Positions 40,140-49,714 of a stretch of 64,000 bases of DNA are shown in pieces (the stretch's first letter is position 1; every line of letters begins with the position of its first letter). The DNA lies in assembly GCF_000350225.1 (NCBI RefSeq), contig NW_005178809.1, forward strand, positions 187,306 through 251,305, in the 5' to 3' direction. The stretch is from Chondrus crispus (lineage: Eukaryota; Rhodophyta; Florideophyceae; Gigartinales; Gigartinaceae). The notes under the pieces were generated by a model that worked only from the letters and a program-made list of their open reading frames with translations, did no database searches and had not been told where the DNA came from. A program made the translations under genes and the position numbers.

Positions 40140-41047
40140 NNNNNNNNNNNNNNNNNNNNNNNNNNNNNNNNNNNNNNNNNNNNNNNNNNNNNNNNNNNNN
40201 NNNNNNNNNNNNNNNNNNNNNNNNNNNNNNNNNNNNNNNNNNNNNNNNNNNNNNNNNNNNNNNNNNNNNNNNNNNNNNNNNNNNNNNNNNNNNNNNNNNN
40301 NNNNNNNNNNNNNNNNNNNNNNNNNNNNNNNNNNNNNNNNNNNNNNNNNNNNNNNNNNNNNNNNNNNNNNNNNNNNNNNNNNNNNNNNNNNNNNNNNNNN
40401 NNNNNNNNNNNNNNNNNNNNNNNNNNNNNNNNNNNNNNNNNNNNNNNNNNNNNNNNNNNNNNNNNNNNNNNNNNNNNNNNNNNNNNNNNNNNNNNNNNNN
40501 NNNNNNNNNNNNNNNNNNNNNNNNNNNNNNNNNNNNNNNNNNNNNNNNNNNNNNNNNNNNNNNNNNNNNNNNNNNNNNNNNNNNNNNNNNNNNNNNNNNN
40601 NNNNNNNNNNNNNNNNNNNNNNNNNNNNNNNNNNNNNNNNNNNNNNNNNNNNNNNNNNNNNNNNNNNNNNNNNNNNNNNNNNNNNNNNNNNNNNNNNNNN
40701 NNNNNNNNNNNNNNNNNNNNNNNNNNNNNNNNNNNNNNNNNNNNNNNNNNNNNNNNNNNNNNNNNNNNNNNNNNNNNNNNNNNNNNNNNNNNNNNNNNNN
40801 NNNNNNNNNNNNNNNNNNNNNNNNNNNNNNNNNNNNNNNNNNNNNNNNNNNNNNNNNNNNNNNNNNNNNNNNNNNNNNNNNNNNNNNNNNNNNNNNNNNN
40901 NNNNNNNNNNNNNNNNNNNNNNNNNNNNNNNNNNNNNNNNNNNNNNNNNNNNNNNNNNNNNNNNNNNNNNNNNNNNNNNNNNNNNNNNNNNNNNNNNNNN
41001 NNNNNNNNNNNNNNNNNNNNNNNNNNNNNNNNNNNNNNNNNNNNNNN
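40140..41047. other. Assembly gap (908 N)
   Basis: A run of N. The 179 bases on its left edge recur 4.7 kb away, which may be why assembly failed. The true length is unknown. Confidence 1.
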
Positions 41048-41300
41048 CCCCCCCGCCGCCGCGCGCCCGCCGCCACCCGCGCTCGGGTTGCGCCCGCCGC
41101 CGCCGTTTCTGCCGCCGCCCTTTTGCACGCCGCCCAGCGACAGGGCCGCGCTTACGGACCCGTTTTCTCGCGCTTGCCGGTTCTGCGCCGAGCTTTCGGG
41201 AAGGCGCTCGTAACGCGTCTCCGTGCCCGCTGCGCTGCGCCGGGGACTATTCACCTGTCCGCACGAGCACCGCCTTTCGACTTTCATGTGTCGCCGCTCT
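41048..41300. other. GC-rich sequence after the gap, possibly a 5' coding end
   Basis: Both strands are open into the gap. On the minus strand a Gly-rich frame (MKVERRCSCGQVNS ... VQKGGGRNGGGGR) could be the N-terminus of the gene that continues at 40035. On the plus strand the reading is Pro-rich. Neither can be confirmed. Confidence 0.25.
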
Positions 41301-43540
41301 CCTCGTAGAAGCATTCTCGTGTGTGGATTCGCGAAACACTGCCGTGTCTGAGCACAATATTTGCCAGCGTACAGTACCGTTGGTATTGTATTGTACTTGG
41401 TCGTCAGGAGAAAAGAGACAATAATACTGCAACTCGAAATTCAAATCCCCCTCCGAGAAACTTTAATTGCACTGCTTCCGTACATGTTTAGTAGTGAGCA
41501 CACCGTATTGGCGATGCGCATCGAGACTGCGAGTACCCACAACCATTCCCGCTATCTGTAGCAATGTTATGTTATACAAGGCCCAACATGTCCCGTCGCG
41601 TATGCGTATAACTCGAGATCAACATTAAATGTTGTTTATTTAAATTTTAAATCCCGTCATGACTGACGTTTCCCACCACGTTATAATACTCCCGCTCCAA
41701 TGCCACTCTATGAACAACATAGTATGTTGTGAAAAAAAAGGTACAGGTACTGTATGTTCAACATACAGTACCTGTACCTTTTTTTTCGAGGGAATCCTGT
41801 CCGGACAAACTTCCATGTCGAGACCATCGATGACAAGAGCTTGTCCGCACGAGCACGGCGATTCAATTTTCAACTGCACCGACTCGCTTTATAACATCAT
41901 ATATCTTGTATGGTTAAGCGAAAACATTCCGCTGCATGACCCCGAAAATTTGTGTCCAATACAGAGTAAATAACAATAAAAAGTCTCGAGTAGACTCCCA
42001 CAAAATCGCCTTGCGACCTCACCGCAGCCATTAACTTTTACGTCTTGATTGAGACATTCGCGATAGAGCACTCAACGATGCGAACTTAAGTAAAAGCAAT
42101 ACGATACTGTAAAGGCGAAATGCAACCACGCTCCCAGACCCTTTAATCGGGCTCGTTTTTACAAACGTTTGCGGATGAAGACTCTGCACTCGCGATAAGG
42201 ATCGAGATTTCGTACAAACACAGCGAGTCCTGGTAAAAGACCAAACTCCTGCCGACCATGCGTAGAAATCGACCCCAAGATTTAAACTTTGACATGAATG
42301 ACGTTTTCAGGGCTCTATACAGCAATCCAAATCCAGTATATCACCCTTGGGTTTCCTTCGAAGCAGCTCCGAGTTCCACTCGCGACTGATGCAACGTCCA
42401 AGTTGACAGGCAGAATAGACTCTCTACGTGGGAATGTTCTCGAGCGTGGATTGGCGAAAACACTAAATGGGCAGCGTGAGCCCCAAAGTTGAGCGCAAAG
42501 TCCTCAGGATGGAGTGAACAATGGCAAATCTGCACGGGATTGGCCATAATCGCTCTTTCCAGGGGAGCATCCGGCAGCCTTCGCGCATTGATTGAGAGAT
42601 TCGCAGCAATGCATGGTGCCGGGAGAAGGAATAGGACACTACACTGGACACGTGAAATACAAATGCGCTCAGAGAAACTTTAATTCAGCTCGTCCTGGAA
42701 AAGATTGGCAATGAGGACACCGCATTCGCAGTGGGGATCGAGACTGCGAACAACTACAGTACACAATGTACCGTTCTGTATCTTGGTGCAACACCAAACT
42801 GCTGGCCATCCAGGTAAAATCGCGGTAAGGATTCAAACCTTGTTGAGAATGACGATTCCCAGGGTCTGTGTTCCCACACAAATGTCACTCTTGAGTGTCC
42901 CTCGTAACAACTCGGATTTTGTCTCGCAACGCATTCCAGCGCACTGCGTCAAGTGATACGGTTGACGACAGCATAGGCGTAAAGGCCATCTGAGTGTCCT
43001 TGCAGGTGCTCTAGTCTAGCTAGAGTGCTAGACGACAAGCGATTTGCCTCTCACATGAGGCCAGCTTTTTTTTTTTTTTTTTGCAAAAACATATACCGTA
43101 CAATAAGGTTGTCCGTAAAGTCACAAAAACGCGTGTTTTGGAGGCATGTTTGCTCATATTTTCTAAACGCAAAAATTTCAGACAACGCGTTTGGCAAAAC
43201 TCACATCATACCGAAAACCGGGGGGCATGTGAGTTTTCCATGAGTTTCACATCCGCCTGATCACAGCAATGCCGGATCGACCCGTCTCGAAGGAAAACGA
43301 AGTGGGGTTTCCGTTCTTTTCATCAGCACAAACGAGTCTCAGATTGCAAGGGTCGTATCGATATGCGTTATGGACGCCCCTATCGCTTCATCTGCGCAGA
43401 GTCCATCAATGCATCAAAGCGCGACAGGATCTGCCACAGATGCCGCCGAGGCAACCGCGAAAGATAGACAAGTAGTAGCGTCTAAAAAGCGGTCCTCTCC
43501 AAACGGCCCCCCTCAGCCTGTCAAGAAGACGAAACACATA
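41301..43540. other. Gene-free stretch with a diverged repeat family
   Basis: Three related segments begin near 41455, 42138 and 42672. They share words such as gagaaactttaatt, gatcgagactgcgaa and accaaactgctggcc in changed form. The second and third copies align over about 270 bases. A poly-T run lies at 43066-43082. No intact gene was seen. Confidence 0.5.
41732..41786. repeat. Perfect 27-bp inverted repeat with 1-nt centre
   Basis: Arms 41732-41758 (starting with eight A, then ggtacaggtactgtatgtt) and 41760-41786 are exact reverse complements around c41759. Confidence 0.97.
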
Positions 43541-43600
43541 CAGTAGACCCCCCGTAATAGTGCACCCCTGTGCCAGGCCTCACAAAACGCACTACTGACG

Positions 43601-44146
43601 TCATGCACTAAAGAAGCAACAGCAAAGCTCATTTACTGTACGACATGAAATGCTCTGCAATGAGCGTCTGGCGGTTCCTCTTTCTATTCTAGTCGTAATA
43701 CGCATCAAAAAGTGCACGTTTCGCACGGCGCAAACCCTGACCTGCCCCTGTGAATTTTGCAGTCTACTGTGCTGATCATGAGGTAACTGTTGCTGGAGCA
43801 TTTTGTCTCGGATCCGTAAGGCACGTTGCTGCAGTGTGGCAGCAGAGATCGGCAGTTTCGCTGCTCGAGCAATGTGAACAAAGTCGAACAGCGAACGGTC
43901 AATGTCTGGGAACCGCGCAGCTGGGAAGGTTTTGAGCTGCATGTTGTGGCTATGCTCTTGCATTTTTCTTTGAACTAACGCCGATTCAGTTCTAATCTTC
44001 TGCACAAGGCGCACACTGCAACCAAAAGATGCAGCAACTCCATAAACTGTTTCCCCATTCTCAAGAGATTCAAGGACTTTTCCTTTCTGTGCCAACGTTA
44101 ATCTTTTGCGCTGTGCCTTCGGTTTCGATGAGCTCACGTTTGCCAT
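43601..44146 (-). CDS. Tigger/CENP-B-type DNA-binding N-terminal fragment
   Basis: From ATG at 44146 the frame reads MANVSSSKPKAQRKRLTLAQ and continues with KGKVLESLENGETVYGVAAS. This is the first helix-turn-helix of CENP-B/Tigger/Jerky proteins. It is followed by a second HTH segment (FPDIDRSLFDFVHIARAAKL, then ISAATLQQRALRI). The catalytic DDE domain is missing; the last about 50 residues are unrelated. The fragment could still bind element ends. The frame extends upstream to 44218, but the start at 44146 matches the family. Confidence 0.72.
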   Translation of the reverse strand: MANVSSSKPKAQRKRLTLAQKGKVLESLENGETVYGVAASFGCSVRLVQKIRTESALVQRKMQEHSHNMQLKTFPAARFPDIDRSLFDFVHIARAAKLPISAATLQQRALRIRDKMLQQQLPHDQHSRLQNSQGQVRVCAVRNVHFLMRITTRIERGTARRSLQSISCRTVNELCCCFFSA

Positions 44147-44237
44147 GATGATGAGCACGGCAGTGCAGATAAGGATGCCGGTGGTGGCTGATACCGCAGA
44201 TGTCTTCTCGGGGAACAAGCGGCGGCGTGGGTTCTAA

Positions 44238-45001
44238 GAGCATCTCCACCGCATAGGCAAATTGTTTCTATATTTGGACACTTGTCAGGCTCCCACATGG
44301 GCATTCGTTTTGCGCATTCCGTTTGCGAAAGTACCACAAATCGCCGTTGCGCAAATCGCGTCGCGGTCTCCACCGCGCACTGCGTCGCACCCGCCCCCGA
44401 TCCGCGCCCAGACTTCCCGCGCCCCGACTTCTGGGCCGCCCGCCACCCCGACCAGCAGGACACAAAGCCGAGGTCCAGTTCGTCGACGCTGACCTCTTCC
44501 ACCCAGACTTGTCCTCGCCGCCCGAAGCGTACCCGGCCGCGTCGCCACCCACGCCTTTGCCAGATGGTCGAGTTCAGTTAGCCCCCCTCCACGCCCGCGG
44601 ACTCCCATAATAAATGAGTGTTAACGCGTGCACAATGTCTGCGTGCGGGTGGATGCGGGCATGTGCAGTGCGAGCATAGACCGTCCACTGCGCATTTGGC
44701 ATGCTCAGACGTTTTGGGCGGGTCAGGTGTACCCGTGGCTTCCCGCGTTCTTGCTGTTTCGGTGTCTAAAAGTAACAAAAAATCAGCCCGTTCAAACAGA
44801 AGAGTGTTGCCAAAAAATGGGATTTGTGACGTGACGCGCCACAAAATCAAAAAATATGTGGGCCGTCAAGACACAAATCCTATTTATCATACGATTTGTG
44901 AAACAGATTTGTGTGCAGATTTGCGCGGTGGAGACCAAACTCAAGCCTGAGTCGCCATATTTTAGAAATGGCCACAATTTGCCTGGGCGGTGGAGATGCT
45001 C
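44238..45001. mobile_element. Harbinger-like TIR element nested in the Tigger element
   Basis: The 27-bp ends GAGCATCTCCACCGC... (44238-44264) and their inverse (44975-45001) match at 25 of 27 positions. Each end is flanked by TAA (44235-44237, 45002-45004), the 3-bp target duplication typical of PIF/Harbinger. The element has no transposase. Instead it holds GC-rich gene-like sequence (44330-44600) and the 179-bp segment identical to the 5' end of the KA1-like gene, suggesting captured host DNA. Superfamily assignment rests on the 3-bp TSD and is tentative. Confidence 0.72.
44628..44806. repeat. 179-bp segment identical to 39961-40139 (copy B)
   Basis: Lies inside the Harbinger-like element; beyond 44806 the sequence continues ttgccaaaaaatggg, while copy A runs into N. 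Confidence 0.97.
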
Positions 45002-45138
45002 TAAGGCGTGCTACAGCTGCATTGCTGGCATATCAAGCGTACAGTTGTACACGTTTCAGAATCGGTGACATGGCCTGAAAAGCGCACTATTGACGTAAAT
45101 GTACTAACAAAGAGCGCACTATTACGGAGGCCCCCCTG

Positions 45139-46361
45139 TACGCCCTTTCGACTGAGAACCATTCTATCCTTGTGGCGAGCTACAGTACAATATTCACTTC
45201 AGCGAGTATTCGCGCAGGTGCACGTGATCCGTCAGGCGGCACAACGTTGTACTGTACCAGTCTTGCGTTTATTGCGGGCAGGCACCTTGCTGGAGGTCAG
45301 TCCGCAAAACCCATGGCGGAAGTTTTCAATCTCAGGTTTACAGTACATACAGTACGTACTGTAACATCCAGCGATTTTGTGGGAAAATGAAAAAAAAACA
45401 GCGCGTTATTTTACGTACAACCTTATTAAATCGAAACTTTACAAAGTCAGCTTGAACACTATTTCCTTAACGTACATGCCCTCAGCAATAACATCGTGCA
45501 AAACATCGGAATAGCTGTTGTGAATACACAGAAAGACTAAGAATCTAACAAAGTTTCAATGCGCGGTTGATAATTGAAACAGGTGTTTGGTTTCGAAGAT
45601 ATCAACACATAGCGGTTTGAGGTTGGTCAAAAGGGATTCTTTTTTAGTGGCTGGAAAAGACGTGCAGATCTCACCAAACTCTATCCTTCCACAACGCAGA
45701 AGTCAGCTGCGGTGACGAGAGTATCTTTTTCCTTCTTGTTGAGGAAGTGCAAGTCGAGAAAATGTAGTTTGAAAAGTAGCCACATATGAATGAGGTCACT
45801 CGTCGTCTACCCTTCGGCTAAGGGTAAACACTCTGGCTAGAGACTCTGCAGAGACTCTAGCCAGAGTCTCTGCAAGCAAAACGAGGACTCGCGTTGCGCG
45901 ATGAGGCTACCCGATCCTCCTGAGACGGAAATGGACATGAAGTTGGCCCTACGGAAGAGTACAAATAGACCTTTGATGTATGGTTAACAGTATTCGTGCT
46001 TGAAGGGGGGGAGAATATCATCTGGCACCCTTAAAAGTTACAATCAGAGCAGCCAATTTTCTGAATTGACCATGACTGCCCAATTTTCCCCGCATGTCAC
46101 ATTCTATTTCAGGAAATGAACGGCGCGCACAACAACATTTAAAGCACGTCGGCAACCCCGTCCAAGGATGCATCCTTTTGGCGCTCATGCTTCCGCGTCA
46201 AACAAAAAGCGCAGGCGCTTATAAGCGTGCAAAGACAGGTCAAAGACAGGTCGTAGTAGACAAAAAGTCTCACGAGTAGTCTTTAACACGTCACAAACAT
46301 TGCTCGACTTTACCTATGGACAATACAGCGGCACAACCGACGAAAACGAGGCACAAACGCT
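45139..46361. other. Intergenic with hairpin
   Basis: Inverted arms actctggctagag (45830-45842) and ctctagccagagt (45855-45867) surround a loop that is itself palindromic. Several tacagtac/gtactgta words lie at 45181-45363. No gene was seen. Confidence 0.5.
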
Positions 46362-47199
46362 CTAACGGCGTAGCTGCTCCATGCGTGCCTCAAGTGCGCT
46401 ATCCGCCTGCTCGTTGGCGACCTGATCGGGCCTGCCGGTCGCGTTGGAAATGGCGCCAAGCTTCGAGCCCTGCTCTAGGCCAAGCTCGTCCATAACCTGA
46501 TTGATAACATCATCTGTCTGTGCCTCCTCATCCGCGCCGCCGAGCATATCGCCCATAGCGTCATCCATCATCTCCTGGGTCATCTCCATCTTGCCGTGCT
46601 CCATCTCGAACTGCATCATGACGTTCTGCATGGCCGGGAGGTTCATGGTCTGGTTAATCCTGCCCATGATCTTGACGACATTACCCATGGCCGACGCCAT
46701 GGCCTCGTTGGTGCGCATGGCCGTGAGCTGCATGGACACGCTCTGCATCTGCGTGCGCATCTGATACATTCTAGTGATGTTCGCGCGCGTGCGCACGAGG
46801 TCCTTGGCGAGCATCCGCGCGGCCTCCAGCTGGCCCTCCTTGGCGGTCTTCTTGATCTGCCCCTTGAGCTTGTTCTCCTGGGCCTCCATCTTGAGCCGCT
46901 CGCGCTCCAGCTCGCGGCACGCCTTGTCTATCGACCTGCGCGCATCGGGCGTCACGGGTGGGTCCGCGGGGTGGAGAGGAGGGGGGTTAGGCGGTGCATT
47001 TTGCGAGGTGACGTCGGGAGCGCCGCGCGAAACGGGTCGCGGATGTGGGCGCGGGATGCGCGCGCATGGTGGCGATGGGAGGAGGGGGGCGAGCGTACCG
47101 TTGGTTGCGCTTGACCTGCTGCGCGAGGGTCTCCGATGGCGGCACGGGCGGCGGCGGCGGGCCGATGGGCTGATCCTTCTTTCCGAAGAGCCAATTCAT
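46362..47199 (-). CDS. VPS2: VPS2/CHMP2-type ESCRT-III subunit, two exons
   Basis: Exon 1 is 47099-47199 and exon 2 is 46362-46935, with a 163-bp intron (gtacgc...gcgcag). Joined, they give a 224-residue protein whose junction reads NQR-SIDKACRELE in frame. It matches the SNF7 family: N-terminal LFGKK, helices 1-2 with REL-E-RERLKMEAQENKL, then KDLVRTR, AMASAMGN and DDAMGDMLGG. The C-terminal ALEARMEQLRR is a MIM1-type Vps4-binding motif. Length and layout match CHMP2A. ESCRT-III filaments act in multivesicular-body formation and membrane scission. A Pro-run (IGPPPPPVPPSE) near the N-terminus is an insertion relative to animal CHMP2. Confidence 0.93.
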
Positions 47200-47931
47200 T
47201 GTGCGGGTTGCTCTTCGCGAGCTGTGCGAGCGTGTGGTGTGGGGTGTGGTGTGGGGCGGCGTGGGAGAGAGTTGGCGGTGTTATCTGCCGGTGCCGAAAT
47301 GCGGTTGGGGTGCTGGTACTGCAGCGGGTGTGCTGTGGGCGAAGCGCGTGGGGGCGAAGAAGAGTGAGGCGGCGGAGTGGAAAGCTTGGTAGACCGACGG
47401 AGGACAGCCGTTCGTGATGTGCAGGAGGGGGGAGGGGGGGGTGCGTGGGAAGTGTGCGCGTACAAGACAGGGTGGGAAGAGGGATTTATGCCACGCGCGG
47501 TGGAGAGGGAACCGTTCCAAGACTGTGTCAGGCGGGTGGGGGACTTGGGCCCGGCATTGTTGTCAGGCCGGCCAGCAATGACTGCCTGGAGCGGGTTGGG
47601 GCGGCGAGGCGAAGAAATTGGGAAATTTCTCGCGGAATGACGCATCGTGCAGCTGCAGTAGTCCGTGGAGGGATTGGTGGAGGGGGGGGGGCGGCCAGCA
47701 GGGACGAGACGAGTTACTCTCATCCCCCCATGTCCGTTACGTACAGTAGACATGTGGAGTTCCGACGGTATGCTCCATTGCTGGTCAGCAGAGAAAGAGC
47801 AAAGCCTCTTTCTTCGAAACACCAACATGGACATCCCATTCTTGGACAAAACCGCTGCACGCCCAACCCGACGCCAAAACCACGTTTGAATCCTATTCAC
47901 ATCCTCCGCATCCTCCAAACCCTCCCTCCCA
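47200..47931. other. Upstream region of VPS2
   Basis: Overlapping frames on both strands, none protein-like. Pyrimidine-rich on the coding strand near 47200-47460. Nothing else was seen. Confidence 0.4.
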
Positions 47932-49206
47932 TCAACGCTCGTCTACCAGGGCCTCAATCTCCTCCTTGAAAACCTTGATCGCCCTCATCTCCAACTTCCT
48001 CGCCCCCTCCGCCGCCTTCCTAGGCACCCACCACGCGGCCCCTAAATCCGCCAACACAACCTCCCCCCCATCCCCGACAAGCACATTGTGCCCATAAACG
48101 TCCCCATGTGCAATTCCCCTCTCCAGCAGTCCCTCAACCGCCTCCTGCACCACCTTCCCAATCCGCTGCGCCTGCTCTCTACTGAGCCTCTTCCCCTTCT
48201 CATAAACGCTCCGCGTGCAGCTTTCAAAGCTCGGCGGCCCTGCAATGCACTGCGCGTGCCCGCCGACCCTCTCCGAGACCAGCGCGAGCGTGTCCACGCC
48301 CCCGTCGGCCGCGGTCTCCGCGTAGTAGCCCACGGCCTGCACCACGCCCGGCACGCCGGCGGCCGCGAGCGAGACGGCGATCTCGTCGAGCGCGCGCCCG
48401 TCGCTGCCGGCGAGCGTGCCGAAGCGCTTGACGGCGACGCGCTGCCCGGATTCGCGGTGCACGCCGGGGTACGCGGTGCCGGACGTGCCGGCGCCGAACG
48501 GCCGCATCCAGTCGACGCGGAACGCCGCCTCCAGGTCGGCGATGGCGAGCGCGGCGGGCAGGTCGGTCGCCGCGCGCACGGCGCCGCCCGTGCACGGGTT
48601 TCCGGCCAGCGAGAGCCACGTCAGCCGCGGCAGGTCGTAGAGCGACAGCGGCAACGTGGCGAAGCGGTTGTTGGCGAGGCGCAGCAGCTCCAGCGCGGCC
48701 ATGTGCGTGGCGAAGGTCGGCGGGAGAGACGTCAGCGCGTTGTTGGACAGCATGAGCTTGCGCACGCGCGCGCAGCGCGTCGGGAAGTCCGCGGAGAGAC
48801 CCGTCAGCGCGTTGGAGGTGAGGATTAGCCACTGGATGCGGCGCGGGAGAAGCGAGGCGGGGAGCGTGCCGGCGAGGGCGTTGCATTTGAAGCTTAGCAT
48901 GGTCACCGCGGGGAGCTCGGCCAGGATCGGTGGCAGGGCCGTGAAGGCGTTCGCGAGCAGGAAGAGGGTTTTGAGGTTGGGGAAGTGCGCTAGGAAGGGG
49001 GGGAGGGTCGAGAGGGCGTTGTGGGCGAGGTTGAGAAGCGTGAGACGCGAGGCAGAGAGCGGGTCGCGGCGCAGGTGCGTCTGCAGCGAGGAAGGGAGCG
49101 CGCGAAGCCCGCACGAGGAGAGGTCCAGCGCGGTGGCGGTGGCGCCCTTCGCGAAGAAGGCGCGGATGCGGGCGTCGGCCTCCGGGGTGGGGGCAGGGGC
49201 GGCCAT
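47932..49206 (-). CDS. Leucine-rich repeat protein kinase, short bacterial-like type
   Basis: A 424-residue protein. Residues about 20-220 hold some eight leucine-rich repeats (LTLLNLAHNALSTLPPFLAH, LKTLFLLANAFTALPP, KLMLSNNALTSLPP). Then comes a compact kinase domain: glycine loop GAGTSGTAYPG, lysine in VAVKRF, catalytic loop GIAHGDVYGHNVLV and metal motif LADLGAAW. HGD replaces HRD and DLG replaces DFG, and the C-lobe after DLG is very short (about 40 residues). These traits recall the LRR-kinase family found in bacteria and some algae rather than plant receptor kinases. There is no signal peptide or membrane span, so it is probably cytosolic. Asp and Lys are present, so activity is possible. 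Confidence 0.85.
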   Translation of the reverse strand: MAAPAPTPEADARIRAFFAKGATATALDLSSCGLRALPSSLQTHLRRDPLSASRLTLLNLAHNALSTLPPFLAHFPNLKTLFLLANAFTALPPILAELPAVTMLSFKCNALAGTLPASLLPRRIQWLILTSNALTGLSADFPTRCARVRKLMLSNNALTSLPPTFATHMAALELLRLANNRFATLPLSLYDLPRLTWLSLAGNPCTGGAVRAATDLPAALAIADLEAAFRVDWMRPFGAGTSGTAYPGVHRESGQRVAVKRFGTLAGSDGRALDEIAVSLAAAGVPGVVQAVGYYAETAADGGVDTLALVSERVGGHAQCIAGPPSFESCTRSVYEKGKRLSREQAQRIGKVVQEAVEGLLERGIAHGDVYGHNVLVGDGGEVVLADLGAAWWVPRKAAEGARKLEMRAIKVFKEEIEALVDER

Positions 49207-49714
49207 TGCGAGGCAGTGGAACGGGGATGGTGTTGCAGATGGTGTTGCGGGGAGGGCTTTGCGCGAAGGTACGGCGAAAGTGCAGGGGTGCGGCGACGTC
49301 GGGGACGGCGGCTGATGTGGAGCTGACGTGAGCGGTGGCAGGGCAATGCCTTGCTGCCCGCGCGGCTTTCATTGGCGGGACCCCGTTTGCATCGCCGCTT
49401 GAATGGCTGGTGTCCGCCTCTCTAGACAGGCTGTCGCGCCCCCGCCATTCCATTGGGTGACGCGCGCATGCTCCGTGGCTTTGCGGCCACCTAGCGACAG
49501 ATGCAATTCGCTGCGATACAGCCGGGAATACCACGAGACGCGCTCTCCCTCCCACCTGATGATGTCACCACCTTCACCTCCTTCGCCTCCTTCGCTCAAG
49601 CCGCACCATCTCCCGCCGTCCACCACCCCGCCGTCCACCACCCCGCCGTCCACCACCCCGCCGGCTTTCATTCAGCAAGACCCCCTCCGCACTCACGGAC
49701 CACGCCCCGCAACC
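49207..49714. promoter_or_regulatory. Shared upstream region of LRR-kinase and LON-domain genes
   Basis: These two divergent genes start 508 bases apart, so both promoters must lie here. A 15-bp repeat (49613-49665) and a purine/pyrimidine-skewed leader are visible. No TATA box was recognised. Confidence 0.45.
49613..49665. repeat. 15-bp tandem repeat, about 3.5 copies
   Basis: The unit ccgccgtccaccacc starts at 49613, 49628 and 49643. It lies in the presumed leader of the LON-domain gene and keeps reading frame. Confidence 0.92.

Larger units (their letters stand above)
43541..45138 (-). mobile_element. Non-autonomous Tigger/pogo element with TA duplications
   Basis: The left end CAGTAGACCCCCCGTAATAG (43541) and the right end, read inward as CAGGGGGGCCTCCGTAATAG (45138), share CCGTAATAGTGC, about 19 of 25 bases in all. 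Both ends are flanked by TA (43539-43540, 45139-45140), the Tc1/mariner target duplication. A second repeat (cgcactactgacgt at left, gcgcactattgacgt at right) lies just inside each end. The minus-strand ORF 43601-44146 has a pogo-type DNA-binding domain but no DDE domain. A second element (44238-45001) is inserted between the ORF and the right end. Confidence 0.78.

Noticed and set aside
48224-49555. 443-codon minus-strand frame overlapping the LRR-kinase
   Set aside because: It is an Arg/Pro/Ala-rich shadow of the LRR-kinase frame, caused by GC-rich third positions.
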